Of a DNA stretch of 29,201 nucleotides, positions 8,301-14,924 are shown one piece after another. The notes beneath the pieces are model-generated. The model was not told the origin of the DNA, did not search any database, and was given only the letters and a program-made list of their open reading frames with translations. Position 1 is the stretch's first letter; the number at the start of each line of letters is the position of its first letter. A program made the position numbers and the translations under genes. The stretch is from CAYLLN01 sp036496265 (lineage in GTDB: Bacteria; Planctomycetota; Planctomycetia; Pirellulales; Pirellulaceae), in the NCBI GenBank assembly GCA_036496265.1, contig DASXLL010000058.1:1-29201 (forward strand), written 5' to 3'.

Positions 8301-8522
8301 TTCAATTGCTGCAACGCCGCGGGCTACGAGCCGCAATGTGCAGCCCTGAGCCGAGCCGACCGTACACTTGGCGGAATGGATCCGCACCAGCCGGCCGCCT
8401 TGTCCTGGACCGCTGATTCGCAGCGACAGTTGGCCGACGCCGGATAGAAATTGACTGGCCGCCGGATTGGCCGACGTTTTTCCGCGTCGCGTCCCCATTC
8501 GAGGCATCATGCAAGCAGCCAT
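5298..8522 (-). CDS. FHA-like/coiled-coil membrane protein
   Basis: A very long protein of 1,074 residues from the ATG at 8522. Residues about 30-120 form an FHA-like beta sandwich (CTVGSAQGC, MHLNGAHF, AGDRLTVGPVEIIVEA), but the usual Arg after the first Gly and the Ser-x-x-His phosphothreonine contacts are not evident. Then comes a continuous Ala/Glu/Gln/Leu-rich coiled coil (about 140-800) containing an internal duplication. A Pro/Ala-rich linker follows, and near the C-terminus two hydrophobic segments (LLGACLTLSASVVLSYF and MAGAVAGCSIAAYWMLG) end in a short charged tail. It probably anchors a long rod to the cytoplasmic membrane. Bases 8523-8609 are in frame, but they run across a palindromic repeat, and a good Shine-Dalgarno precedes 8522. 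Exact function unknown. Confidence 0.8.
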   Translation of the reverse strand: MAACMMPRMGTRRGKTSANPAASQFLSGVGQLSLRISGPGQGGRLVRIHSAKCTVGSAQGCTLRLVARGVAAIECWILRGSGGTVIRRFGGRMHLNGAHFDEALLAAGDRLTVGPVEIIVEACESATIADEPASALTAECSRDFLNLEARLDRALEQIRQLQGESRQGFESSITAADRADQMRDALEAANEQLEEVCADLSAAQTTIEQQSQELTAAQEKMERQAAELAVAREGCEQHAHGRQSVESELCELNEKIAAANESITRLSNELSGEREKAAAMRAAEIGAAESIAKLETELIGSRNEREALSNELRQFHEASATNRVQWDREHAALIQRREDQDRELNALREQLAASSAELTAVSQQHTANDALERQLSELRQQLELRRAETVLSQRYAAEAQAEAATLRRTLEEQAELQPQINALTSDLTVKRRELDEARQAVASLTSQVAHVGQIDAERAAIEQQQIVLADRESRHAESARNLSERESQLAESIRSLAEKQTALAAETEQLATAKQKLAAQEQQLSDAALQIEQAQQAILTQQAQSSEVEAEVAMLRQTLQEQAELQSRTDALASNLAAKSRELDEARQAVDALTSQLAQAGQTEAEKAAIEQQKLVLADHETQLAESVRSLEEKTLALAAEAEQLAMVKQKLTDKEQQLSETAKQIEQAQQAILGQQQHSSDFDQRVSEMESRATEIASRMEELDRLLEQLVDERASLTSREQDIDLRQRDFDERSADLNCQADQFRVRREQLDEREAQLQQREVAAANLVTEVSLRHTSADVMQTTCHDSSRLHDNLGTMCGDACSEELHQTIVTPAEQDGDAQQTCDSAEVNSALGRLASAGVWRESEQSEQPAMAEPPPAPPRFVAATENLAPPAPRMAQQPASGDSEESIESYMERLMQRVRGDEGPAPTSMSQTGVTQTASKPITSSFAAPPAEDVGSTMVAAFMPEGSAGNEPTPAEVAPRRPSPDLTANLSAMRELANSAANAAINLHGRNKDRSRANRKLLGACLTLSASVVLSYFSWEAGSMPGMAGAVAGCSIAAYWMLGAAQGFIRLKSGNQPVKVNEEQTTK
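6480..7307 (-). repeat. Intragenic duplication in the coiled coil
   Basis: Two tandem copies of a long coiled-coil unit lie within the FHA protein. Copy 1 is encoded by 7307-6885 (141 residues, starting LRRTLEEQAELQ and ending AILTQQAQSS). Copy 2 is encoded by 6860-6480 (127 residues, starting LRQTLQEQAELQ and ending AILGQQQHSS). They align throughout (shared RELDEARQAV, AAIEQQ, VLAD, EEQQLS-type and QIEQAQQAIL blocks). Copy 2 lacks exactly 14 residues (RHAESARNLSERES in copy 1), which is two heptads, so the coil register is kept. Confidence 0.85.
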
Positions 8523-8534
8523 GGTAAAAACAGA

Positions 8535-8542
8535 CTCCCCTC
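8535..8542 (-). promoter_or_regulatory. Ribosome-binding site deciding the FHA gene start
   Basis: On the minus strand GAGGGGAG lies about 12 nt upstream of the ATG at 8522. It is the only good Shine-Dalgarno match near the N-terminus and favours this start over the ATG at 8609. Confidence 0.5.
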
Positions 8543-8557
8543 TGGCACGGTTGGTAG

Positions 8558-8888
8558 GGTGGGCTGCGCCCACCTCCTGCTGGCAAATGGGCGCAACGCC
8601 GGTGGTCACCGACCGCCGGATTTGCGCGCATCTCCCCGCAGGGATTTAGCTTGCGTCCACGCCGAGGTCAAAAGCCGCTGGCCCGCCTGGCCCGTATAAA
8701 ACGCATAGCCGGCAGATTTTGCCGCTTCCGGGCCAAATCGAGTGCATCCCACGGCGCTTTTTGCCGATTATCGGAAGGCGGCAAACAATGCCGAATGTCC
8801 GGCCGATTCGCGACAGCACCTACCATGTTGTCGCATGTCCGCCCGACATTCAGGACACCAGCCCTGCGCTCTCTGGGGCATCAGGGCT
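8558..8888. repeat. Hairpins in the 8523-9135 non-coding gap
   Basis: The 613-bp gap between the FHA gene and the divergent DksA-type gene has no supported ORF. It contains GGTGGGC (8558-8564) pairing with GCCCACC (8568-8574) across TGC, and AGCCCTG (8860-8866) pairing with CAGGGCT (8882-8888). The first is of a type I associate with dispersed intergenic palindromes. The remaining sequence presumably holds two divergent promoters, but I could not call either with confidence. Confidence 0.5.
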
Positions 8889-9135
8889 GCCGCAGCAATC
8901 GTCGTAACTGTTTGCCCGTTAAACACTTGCAGATTCAGGATGCTACCTGGAGACTGGCCCGCTCGGGGCCTCGATCGCCGAGGTGGTAGCCTGCTTGCAT
9001 AGGATAACGGTGCCCATCAAAGGCCTGGCTTGGTCGCTGAGAGCGCCGGGGGGCTGGAGATGAGGTTGGGACACGGGCAAGGAACATAACTGAGGCGCTC
9101 CGCCGGCGATTGCCGGTTGGACACGAGGAAGAGAA

Positions 9136-9579
9136 ATGGCACGCAAAGACGCGATGATGGGCTTGCGACAGATTCTCATGCGCCGCCGTGACGCGCTGCG
9201 GCAAGCGCTCGCTGGCGACTTGAGCCTTCTCAAGGAGCTGCGGCAGCAGAACTCTGGCGATGTGATCGACGCTGCCCTCGACGCGGCGCAGGATGAGATC
9301 AGCTCTCAGCTGGCCGAGGTCGAAAGCCGGGAGCTGACCAGCATCGAAACTGCCCTCGAGCGGATGAGGAAAGGCGAATACGGCCACTGTGACGGCTGCG
9401 GACAAGCGATCCCACTGGCTCGCCTGCAGGCGCTGCCTTACGCCACGACTTGCATTCAATGCCAGCGTGAAGCCGAGAAGAACGGCGACGTAGTCGGCGG
9501 TGGCAGCCTCAGCCGCATTTTCGATGGCGGCCTGGGCGACACCGAAGTTTCCTCGGCCGATCTCGAAATCGACGTATAG
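9136..9579 (+). CDS. DksA/TraR family zinc-finger transcription factor
   Basis: A 147-residue protein with a helical N-terminal half (about 1-80) and a C4 zinc finger: Cys85, Cys88, Cys106, Cys109, the family C-x2-C-x17-C-x2-C spacing, with the conserved IPxxRLxAxPYATxC stretch between. The presumed coiled-coil tip carries D42-x-x-D45-x-A47, matching the DxxDxA motif that DksA inserts into the RNA polymerase secondary channel. This suggests a real polymerase-binding regulator, used in other bacteria for stringent-response control with ppGpp. An acidic Gly-rich tail follows the finger. The start is well supported by GAGGAAGAG a few bases before the ATG. HtrA follows 99 bp downstream on the same strand; co-transcription is possible but hairpins lie between. 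Confidence 0.88.
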   Translation: MARKDAMMGLRQILMRRRDALRQALAGDLSLLKELRQQNSGDVIDAALDAAQDEISSQLAEVESRELTSIETALERMRKGEYGHCDGCGQAIPLARLQALPYATTCIQCQREAEKNGDVVGGGSLSRIFDGGLGDTEVSSADLEIDV

Positions 9580-9612
9580 CGCGGGTTCCAGCGTCGGAAA
9601 AACATTCTATAG

Positions 9613-9650
9613 GGAACGCCGTCTGTGGCGTTCCGTGGCTCGTCACAGAC
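9613..9650 (+). repeat. Two overlapping, mutually exclusive hairpins
   Basis: GGAACGCC (9613-9620) pairs perfectly with GGCGTTCC (9627-9634). GTCTGTG (9621-9627), which covers the loop of that hairpin, pairs perfectly with CACAGAC (9644-9650). Both cannot form at once. The element lies between the DksA-type and HtrA-type genes, so it could be an attenuator-like switch, or simply a dispersed palindromic element. No T-run follows. Confidence 0.55.
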
Positions 9651-9678
9651 GCCTCGGCTCAAGACACCAGGTCACCGC

Positions 9679-10824
9679 ATGGATGCCACAGGCGCTGCCA
9701 AAGCTGCGATTTTCTCGGCTCTGCTATACCTTGCCGTTGAACCGGGTTTGGCAGCCGCCGATGACTTGGCAGCTTCTGCCTCCAGTTTTTCGCCGGCAAC
9801 CAGCGACCGCGACCGCCTCTACGCGGAGCTCGCCGCCGACGTTCAAGAGCTCGAAGAGCGCGGCAGCATCGTCAAGCGCGTCGTGAAGCTGGCGACGCCA
9901 GCGGTCGTTCACATCGAAGCCCGCCGCGAGGTCGAAGGTTCCCGTCCAGGGCGCGGCGAATCGGAAGAAGCCGGCTCCGGCGTTATCATCGAGCGCCGCG
10001 GCAAGCTGTTTGTGCTCACCAACCGGCACGTGATCAAATATTCGACGGTCAACGGCATCAACGTCAAATTGGCCGACGGTCGTGTGGTCCACCCCAAACA
10101 AACCTGGTCCGATCCGGCTACTGACGTGGCAATCATGTCGATAGCGACCGAAGGAATCGTGGCCGCCCGCATCGGCGATTCCAGCAAGCTCGATATCGGC
10201 GATTTCGTGCTGGCTGTCGGCAGCCCTTTCGGCCTCAGCCACTCCGTAACGTATGGCATCATTAGCGCCAAAGGCCGCCGCGACCTGCGGCTGGGTGACG
10301 ACGGCGTTCAATATCAGGATTTTCTGCAAACCGACGCGGCCATCAACCCTGGCAACAGCGGCGGACCGCTACTCAACCTGCGGGGCGAAGTCATCGGCCT
10401 CAACACGGCCATCGCCAGCGCCAGCGGCGCCAACGAAGGCATCGGCTTCGCCATTCCCGTCAACATGGTGATGATCATTGCCGATCAGCTCATCGAGCGT
10501 GGCACGGTCGTTCGTGCATTTCTAGGCGTGAAGTTAGATTCGTCCTTTGGACCCAATGAAGCGGCCCGCCTGGGCATGGCCAGACCCGAGGGTGCGCGGG
10601 TCACAGGTATCACGCGCAATTCACCCGCCGAGCAGGCCCGCATTCAAGTCGGCGATGTGATCCTCGAATTCGACGGCACCCGCGTCGAGGACGACATGCA
10701 CCTCATCAACCTCGTTAGCTTGACGCCCGTCCACAAAGAGGTTGACCTCCGCCTGCTCCGCGAGGGACGTCCGCTCGGTCTGCGAGTTCGCGTCGCGAAC
10801 AAGGCCCTGACGCCTGTCGATTAG
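9679..10824 (+). CDS. htrA: HtrA/Deg-type serine protease with one PDZ domain
   Basis: A 381-residue protein with an N-terminal hydrophobic export signal (about residues 8-26, ending LAAAD), then a trypsin-like domain and one PDZ domain (about 275-375). The catalytic triad is intact: His117 (TNRHVI), Asp149 (PATDVAIM) and Ser227 (NPGNSGGPL). The PDZ part contains ITRNSPAEQARIQVGDVILEFDG. This is the usual plan of DegS/HtrA proteins, which degrade or sense misfolded envelope proteins outside the cytoplasm. I chose the ATG at 9679, directly before the signal sequence; the in-frame ATG at 9625 lies inside the overlapping hairpins. It follows the DksA-type gene and precedes the hybrid kinase on the same strand, a context suggesting stress responses. 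Confidence 0.9.
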   Translation: MDATGAAKAAIFSALLYLAVEPGLAAADDLAASASSFSPATSDRDRLYAELAADVQELEERGSIVKRVVKLATPAVVHIEARREVEGSRPGRGESEEAGSGVIIERRGKLFVLTNRHVIKYSTVNGINVKLADGRVVHPKQTWSDPATDVAIMSIATEGIVAARIGDSSKLDIGDFVLAVGSPFGLSHSVTYGIISAKGRRDLRLGDDGVQYQDFLQTDAAINPGNSGGPLLNLRGEVIGLNTAIASASGANEGIGFAIPVNMVMIIADQLIERGTVVRAFLGVKLDSSFGPNEAARLGMARPEGARVTGITRNSPAEQARIQVGDVILEFDGTRVEDDMHLINLVSLTPVHKEVDLRLLREGRPLGLRVRVANKALTPVD

Positions 10825-10860
10825 TCAGCGCCTGCTAAAAGCTCGGGCCGCAGCTCCGCA

Positions 10861-10884
10861 AGATTGTCAGCGCTGCGACAATCT
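10861..10884. promoter_or_regulatory. 24-bp interrupted palindrome upstream of hybrid kinase
   Basis: AGATTGTC (10861-10868) and GACAATCT (10877-10884) are perfect reverse complements around AGCGCTGC. It lies 37 bp after the HtrA stop and 107 bp before the kinase ATG. No T-run follows, so a regulator-binding site is as likely as a terminator. Confidence 0.45.
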
Positions 10885-10991
10885 GTCGCGATTGATCGCC
10901 GCTTTCAAGAAGGTTGCTGCCTTTCGTTGGACGACTGCCATTCTTCCGGATACGATAGTCCGCGAACGACAGAAGTTGCCGCGGTCGGTCT

Positions 10992-13900
10992 ATGACGGAT
11001 CATTTGGCATTGCAACCAGCAGCGGAGAAACTGACCGACGCGCCACCGGCAAAAATCCTGCTGGTGGATGACCAGCGCGCCAATCTGCTCGCCCTGCGGT
11101 CGATGCTCGACGACCTGGGCGAGGTGCTCGTCGAAGCGACTTCCGGCGAAGAAGCCATCCGCCGAGTGAAAGAAAACGACTTCGCGGTCATCTTGCTCGA
11201 CGTCCAAATGCCGGAGCTCGATGGGTTCGATACGGCGAAGCAAATCCGCGCAGCCAACGCTGGCCGGCCAACACCGATCATTTTTGTCACCAGTTACGAC
11301 GAAGATCGCCCGTCGCTGGAACGGGCGTATGCGCTGGGCGCGGTCGATTATCTGGTGAAGCCGGTCACACCATTGGTGCTGCGGGCCAAGGTCTCTAGCT
11401 TCGTCGAGCTCTATAAGGAGCGCGAGCGGGCTCGCCGGTCGGGCAATCAATTGCGCTTGCTAATCGAAGGCACGACGGAATACGCAATTTTCATGCTCGA
11501 TCCGACAGGTCACGTCATCACTTGGAACCCCGGCGCGCGGCGAATCAAGGGGTATCTCGCCAGCGAGATCATCGGGAAGCATTTTTCAATTTTTTATCCC
11601 GAAGAAGCCAAACAGCGGCGCTGGCCGGAGCACGAATTGAAAGTCGCAAGTCAAACGGGGCGCTTTGAAGATGAAGGCTGGCGAGTCCGCAAAGACGGTT
11701 CCACTTTTTGGGCCAACGTGATCATCACCGCGCTCCGCGACGAAGGCGGCAATCTACTCGGCTTTGCCAAAATCACGCGCAACCTGACCGAGCGGAAGTT
11801 GGCGGAAGAAAATGCCGTTCGCCTGGCGGCTGAAGAAGCCGCGCGCAAAGCGGCCCAAGCTCAAGCCGAGATCATCGAGCAACAGCGCGAGCAATTGGAG
11901 GTAACGCTAGCGAGCATCGGCGATGCCGTCATTAGCACCGACGATCGTGGCAACATCACGTTCCTTAATCCTGTGGCGGAGGAGCTCACTGGTTGGTCAC
12001 AACAGGAAGCTCAAGGCCTGCCGCTCGTTGACGTTTTCAAAATCGTGAACGAGTACACGCGCCACACGGTTGAAAACCCGGCTACGCGCGCGCTCCGCGA
12101 AGGCGTTATCGTGGGCCTGGCGAATCACACCGTTTTGATTTCCAAAGACGGCACCGAGCGGCCCATCGACGATAGCGCCGCGCCAATTCGCCGTCGTGAT
12201 GGCTCAGTGCTGGGTGTCGTACTGGTCTTTCGCGACGTAGTTGAGCGCCGCCTTGCCGAGCGCACTTTACGATCGCAGGAAAAGCTCCGGGCCGCTCGCC
12301 TCGCGATCACGCAACTTCTGGCCGAAGCCCTATCCGCCGCGCAAGCGGCTCAGGGCATTTTGCAGGCGGCTTGCGACGGCCTCGACTGGGACCTCGGCCT
12401 TTATTGGGTCGTCGATCGGGAGACCAATACGCTCCGTTGCGCCCAAAGCTGGCACAAATTCGGCGGTGTCGTCAGTGAATTTGAGAAAGTCAGCCGTAAT
12501 TGCACGTTTGTGCGCGGCGCGGGGCTTCCGGGCCGATTGTGGGAATCCGGTAAGCCGGCGTGGATCGTGGATCTGGCACGCGACAAAAACTTCTCGAGTC
12601 TTCGGCCGGCGGTTCAGGAGGGCCTGCAAAGTGCTTTCGGTTGTCCCATCATCGCCGAGAATCGCACGCTGGGCGTTATCGAGTTTTTCAGCCGCGAGCG
12701 GCGCGAAGTCGACGCGAATCTGCTGGAAATGATGGGCGCCGTATCGGGTCAGATCGGCCAGTTCATCGAACGCTCTAAAGCCGAGGAAGAAATCCGGTTG
12801 CAAGCCCGGCTGCTGGACTCGGTGGCTCAAGCCGTGATCGTTACTGACGATGACGGCTCCATTATTTATTGGAATCGGTTTGCCGAAACGCTGTTTGGCT
12901 GGCCAGCGAGCGAAGCGCTCGGCCGCAGCATTCTCGATTTCCTGGTTCCCGCGTCCGAACGGAAAAAAACGGTTGCTCTCTTCGACAAGCTCCGCGCCGG
13001 CCAAACGTTTTCGGGCGAAATGCTGGTGCAGCGTCGTGGGCAAAAAGCATTTCCCGCGCTCGTCACTCAAACGCCGATTTTCGGTGACGAAAAGATGCTC
13101 AAAGCGGTCATCGGCGTCTTCTCGGATAATACGGAGCGGCAGCGGCTGGAGCATTCGCTTCGCTTTCTGGCCGACGCCAGCGCGACGCTCGCGATGCTGG
13201 TCGATTATGAATCGACGCTGCAGCAGGTGGCACAACTGGCCGTTCCCGATTTCGCCGATTGGTGCGCGATCGACCTGGCCTCCACCAATGGAAGTCTCGA
13301 GCGCGTGGCCGTGGCACACATCGATCCGGCCAAGGTCGAGCTGGCCAAGGAATTGCACCGGCGCTATCCGCCCGATCCCCGCGCCGGTCGCGGAATTCTG
13401 CACGCCTTTCGCACCGGTCGCTCCGACATCATGACCGAGGTTTCTGAGTCGTCGATGCTCGAACGCGCGGTTGATGACGATCACCGCCGCTTGCTGAAAG
13501 AGATCGGCGTGCATTCTTTTATGTGCGTGCCGCTCAGGGGGCGCACGCGGGCGCTCGGCGTGGTGACGTTTGTCGCGGCCGACTCAGGCCGGCTGTATAA
13601 CCAGTCGGACCTGGAGTTCGCCGAAGAGTTGGCCCGCCGGGCGGCAATTGCCATCGAAAACGCGCAGCTCTATGCCGATCTGCGCGAGGCCGATCGCCGC
13701 AAGGACGAATTCTTGGCGACGCTGGCCCACGAGCTGCGTAATCCGCTGGCGCCGATTCGAAGCGCGCTCGAAATTCAAAAGCTGCCCGGCATCGACTCCG
13801 CGGTGGTGGACGAGACCCGCGACGTTATGGAGCGGCAGTTTCAGCAACTGGTCCGCCTGGTCGATGACCTGCTCGACGTTTCCCGCGTGATGCGCGGAAA

Positions 13901-14801
13901 AATCGAGTTGCGGCTGGAACAGGTCGATCTGGCCACGATTGTCGCCCGAGCCATTGAGACCGCGCGACCTCTGATCGAGACGCAAGGCCATAGCCTCAAA
14001 ATCGAGTTGGCCGAGCCGCTGCTCGTTAATGCCGACCCGGTGCGTTTGGCCCAGGTCGTCGGCAACCTGCTCACCAATGCCGCGAAATATACCGAACCCG
14101 GCGGCCAGATTTTGCTCACCGCGAAGCGCGATGGTAAACAGGCGGTGCTCACGCTTCGCGACAATGGCATTGGCATCGCCCGGGAGATGCTGGCCGAAAT
14201 TTTTGAGCTGTTCGTGCAGGCCGATCACTCGCCCACCCGCTCGCAGGGCGGTCTGGGTATCGGACTAACGCTGGTGAAAAATCTCGTCGCGATGCACGGC
14301 GGCGCCGTTTCGGCCCACAGCGAAGGACTCGGCCAAGGCAGCGAATTTGTCGTCCGCCTGCCGCTGGCCGCCGCGACGGTTAAGCGTGCTGAAAGCTCCA
14401 GGCCGCAGCCTTCCAATACGGCCGCCGCGGGATTCCGGCTGCTGATCGTTGATGACAATGAAGACGCCGCCAATAGCCTGGCCGTTCTGCTGCGGCTGCA
14501 AGCCCATAGGGTCATGGTTGTTCACAATGGACCGGACGCGATCGTTGCCGCTGCTGAGTTCCGTCCCGACGCGATTCTTCTCGACATTGGCATGCCCGGC
14601 ATGGACGGCTATGAGGTCGCCCGGCAAATTCGGCAGCGGCCCGACCTGGCCGGCATAGTTATCGCCGCCCTCACAGGATGGGGCCAAGAGGAAGATCGCC
14701 GCCGGACGAAGGCGGCCGGCTTCAACTATCACCTCGTGAAGCCGCTCGACCCCAAAGCGCTCGACAACTTGCTGGCGAAGTTAGCGCTAGGGAAGTCCTG
14801 A
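10992..14801 (+). CDS. Hybrid histidine kinase, REC-PAS-PAS-GAF-PAS-GAF-HisKA-HATPase-REC
   Basis: A 1,269-residue soluble kinase without membrane segments. Domains in order: receiver (about 20-140, phospho-acceptor Asp70 in LLDVQMP); PAS (150-275); PAS (298-420); GAF (430-595, with FGCPIIAENRTLGVIEFF); PAS (600-720); GAF (725-895); HisKA with His913 in TLAHELRNPLAPI; HATPase with NLLTNAAKY, DNGIGI and GGLGIGLTL boxes; second receiver (about 1145-1265, Asp1198 in LLDIGMPGMDG). The double-receiver, multi-sensor design suggests integration of several cytoplasmic signals and a phosphorelay, or response to another kinase through the N-terminal receiver. The C-terminal receiver resembles the single-domain regulator at 17037. 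Ligands are unknown. No good ribosome-binding site precedes 10992, but the domain begins shortly after it. Confidence 0.92.
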   Translation: MTDHLALQPAAEKLTDAPPAKILLVDDQRANLLALRSMLDDLGEVLVEATSGEEAIRRVKENDFAVILLDVQMPELDGFDTAKQIRAANAGRPTPIIFVTSYDEDRPSLERAYALGAVDYLVKPVTPLVLRAKVSSFVELYKERERARRSGNQLRLLIEGTTEYAIFMLDPTGHVITWNPGARRIKGYLASEIIGKHFSIFYPEEAKQRRWPEHELKVASQTGRFEDEGWRVRKDGSTFWANVIITALRDEGGNLLGFAKITRNLTERKLAEENAVRLAAEEAARKAAQAQAEIIEQQREQLEVTLASIGDAVISTDDRGNITFLNPVAEELTGWSQQEAQGLPLVDVFKIVNEYTRHTVENPATRALREGVIVGLANHTVLISKDGTERPIDDSAAPIRRRDGSVLGVVLVFRDVVERRLAERTLRSQEKLRAARLAITQLLAEALSAAQAAQGILQAACDGLDWDLGLYWVVDRETNTLRCAQSWHKFGGVVSEFEKVSRNCTFVRGAGLPGRLWESGKPAWIVDLARDKNFSSLRPAVQEGLQSAFGCPIIAENRTLGVIEFFSRERREVDANLLEMMGAVSGQIGQFIERSKAEEEIRLQARLLDSVAQAVIVTDDDGSIIYWNRFAETLFGWPASEALGRSILDFLVPASERKKTVALFDKLRAGQTFSGEMLVQRRGQKAFPALVTQTPIFGDEKMLKAVIGVFSDNTERQRLEHSLRFLADASATLAMLVDYESTLQQVAQLAVPDFADWCAIDLASTNGSLERVAVAHIDPAKVELAKELHRRYPPDPRAGRGILHAFRTGRSDIMTEVSESSMLERAVDDDHRRLLKEIGVHSFMCVPLRGRTRALGVVTFVAADSGRLYNQSDLEFAEELARRAAIAIENAQLYADLREADRRKDEFLATLAHELRNPLAPIRSALEIQKLPGIDSAVVDETRDVMERQFQQLVRLVDDLLDVSRVMRGKIELRLEQVDLATIVARAIETARPLIETQGHSLKIELAEPLLVNADPVRLAQVVGNLLTNAAKYTEPGGQILLTAKRDGKQAVLTLRDNGIGIAREMLAEIFELFVQADHSPTRSQGGLGIGLTLVKNLVAMHGGAVSAHSEGLGQGSEFVVRLPLAAATVKRAESSRPQPSNTAAAGFRLLIVDDNEDAANSLAVLLRLQAHRVMVVHNGPDAIVAAAEFRPDAILLDIGMPGMDGYEVARQIRQRPDLAGIVIAALTGWGQEEDRRRTKAAGFNYHLVKPLDPKALDNLLAKLALGKS

Positions 14802-14852
14802 GCGGACGAGCGTCTTGTTTGTAGGCGAAACCGGCTGGCGATCCTGCGCGAG

Positions 14853-14923
14853 GGGGTCGGGAGTCGATTGCGGTATAACCCTATCCACCTGGAACACTGT
14901 TCTCGCAATCGACTCCCGACCCC
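14853..14923. terminator. 20-bp perfect inverted repeat between convergent genes
   Basis: The arms 14853-14872 and 14904-14923 are perfect reverse complements over 20 bp (left arm begins GGGGTCGGGAG and ends GATTGCG), with a 31-nt loop. It lies between the stop of the hybrid kinase and the stop of the DUF4129 gene. No poly-T tail follows on either strand, so it is either a strong hairpin-type bidirectional terminator/3'-end stabiliser or a dispersed element. Confidence 0.65.
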
Positions 14924-14924
14924 T

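Noticed and set aside
8523..8609. 29-codon extension of the FHA gene
   Set aside because: It crosses a GGTGGGC/GCCCACC palindrome; a better ribosome-binding site serves 8522.
12330..13514. 394-codon minus-strand open frame inside the hybrid kinase
   Set aside because: Antisense to recognisable GAF and PAS domains; no family resemblance of its own.
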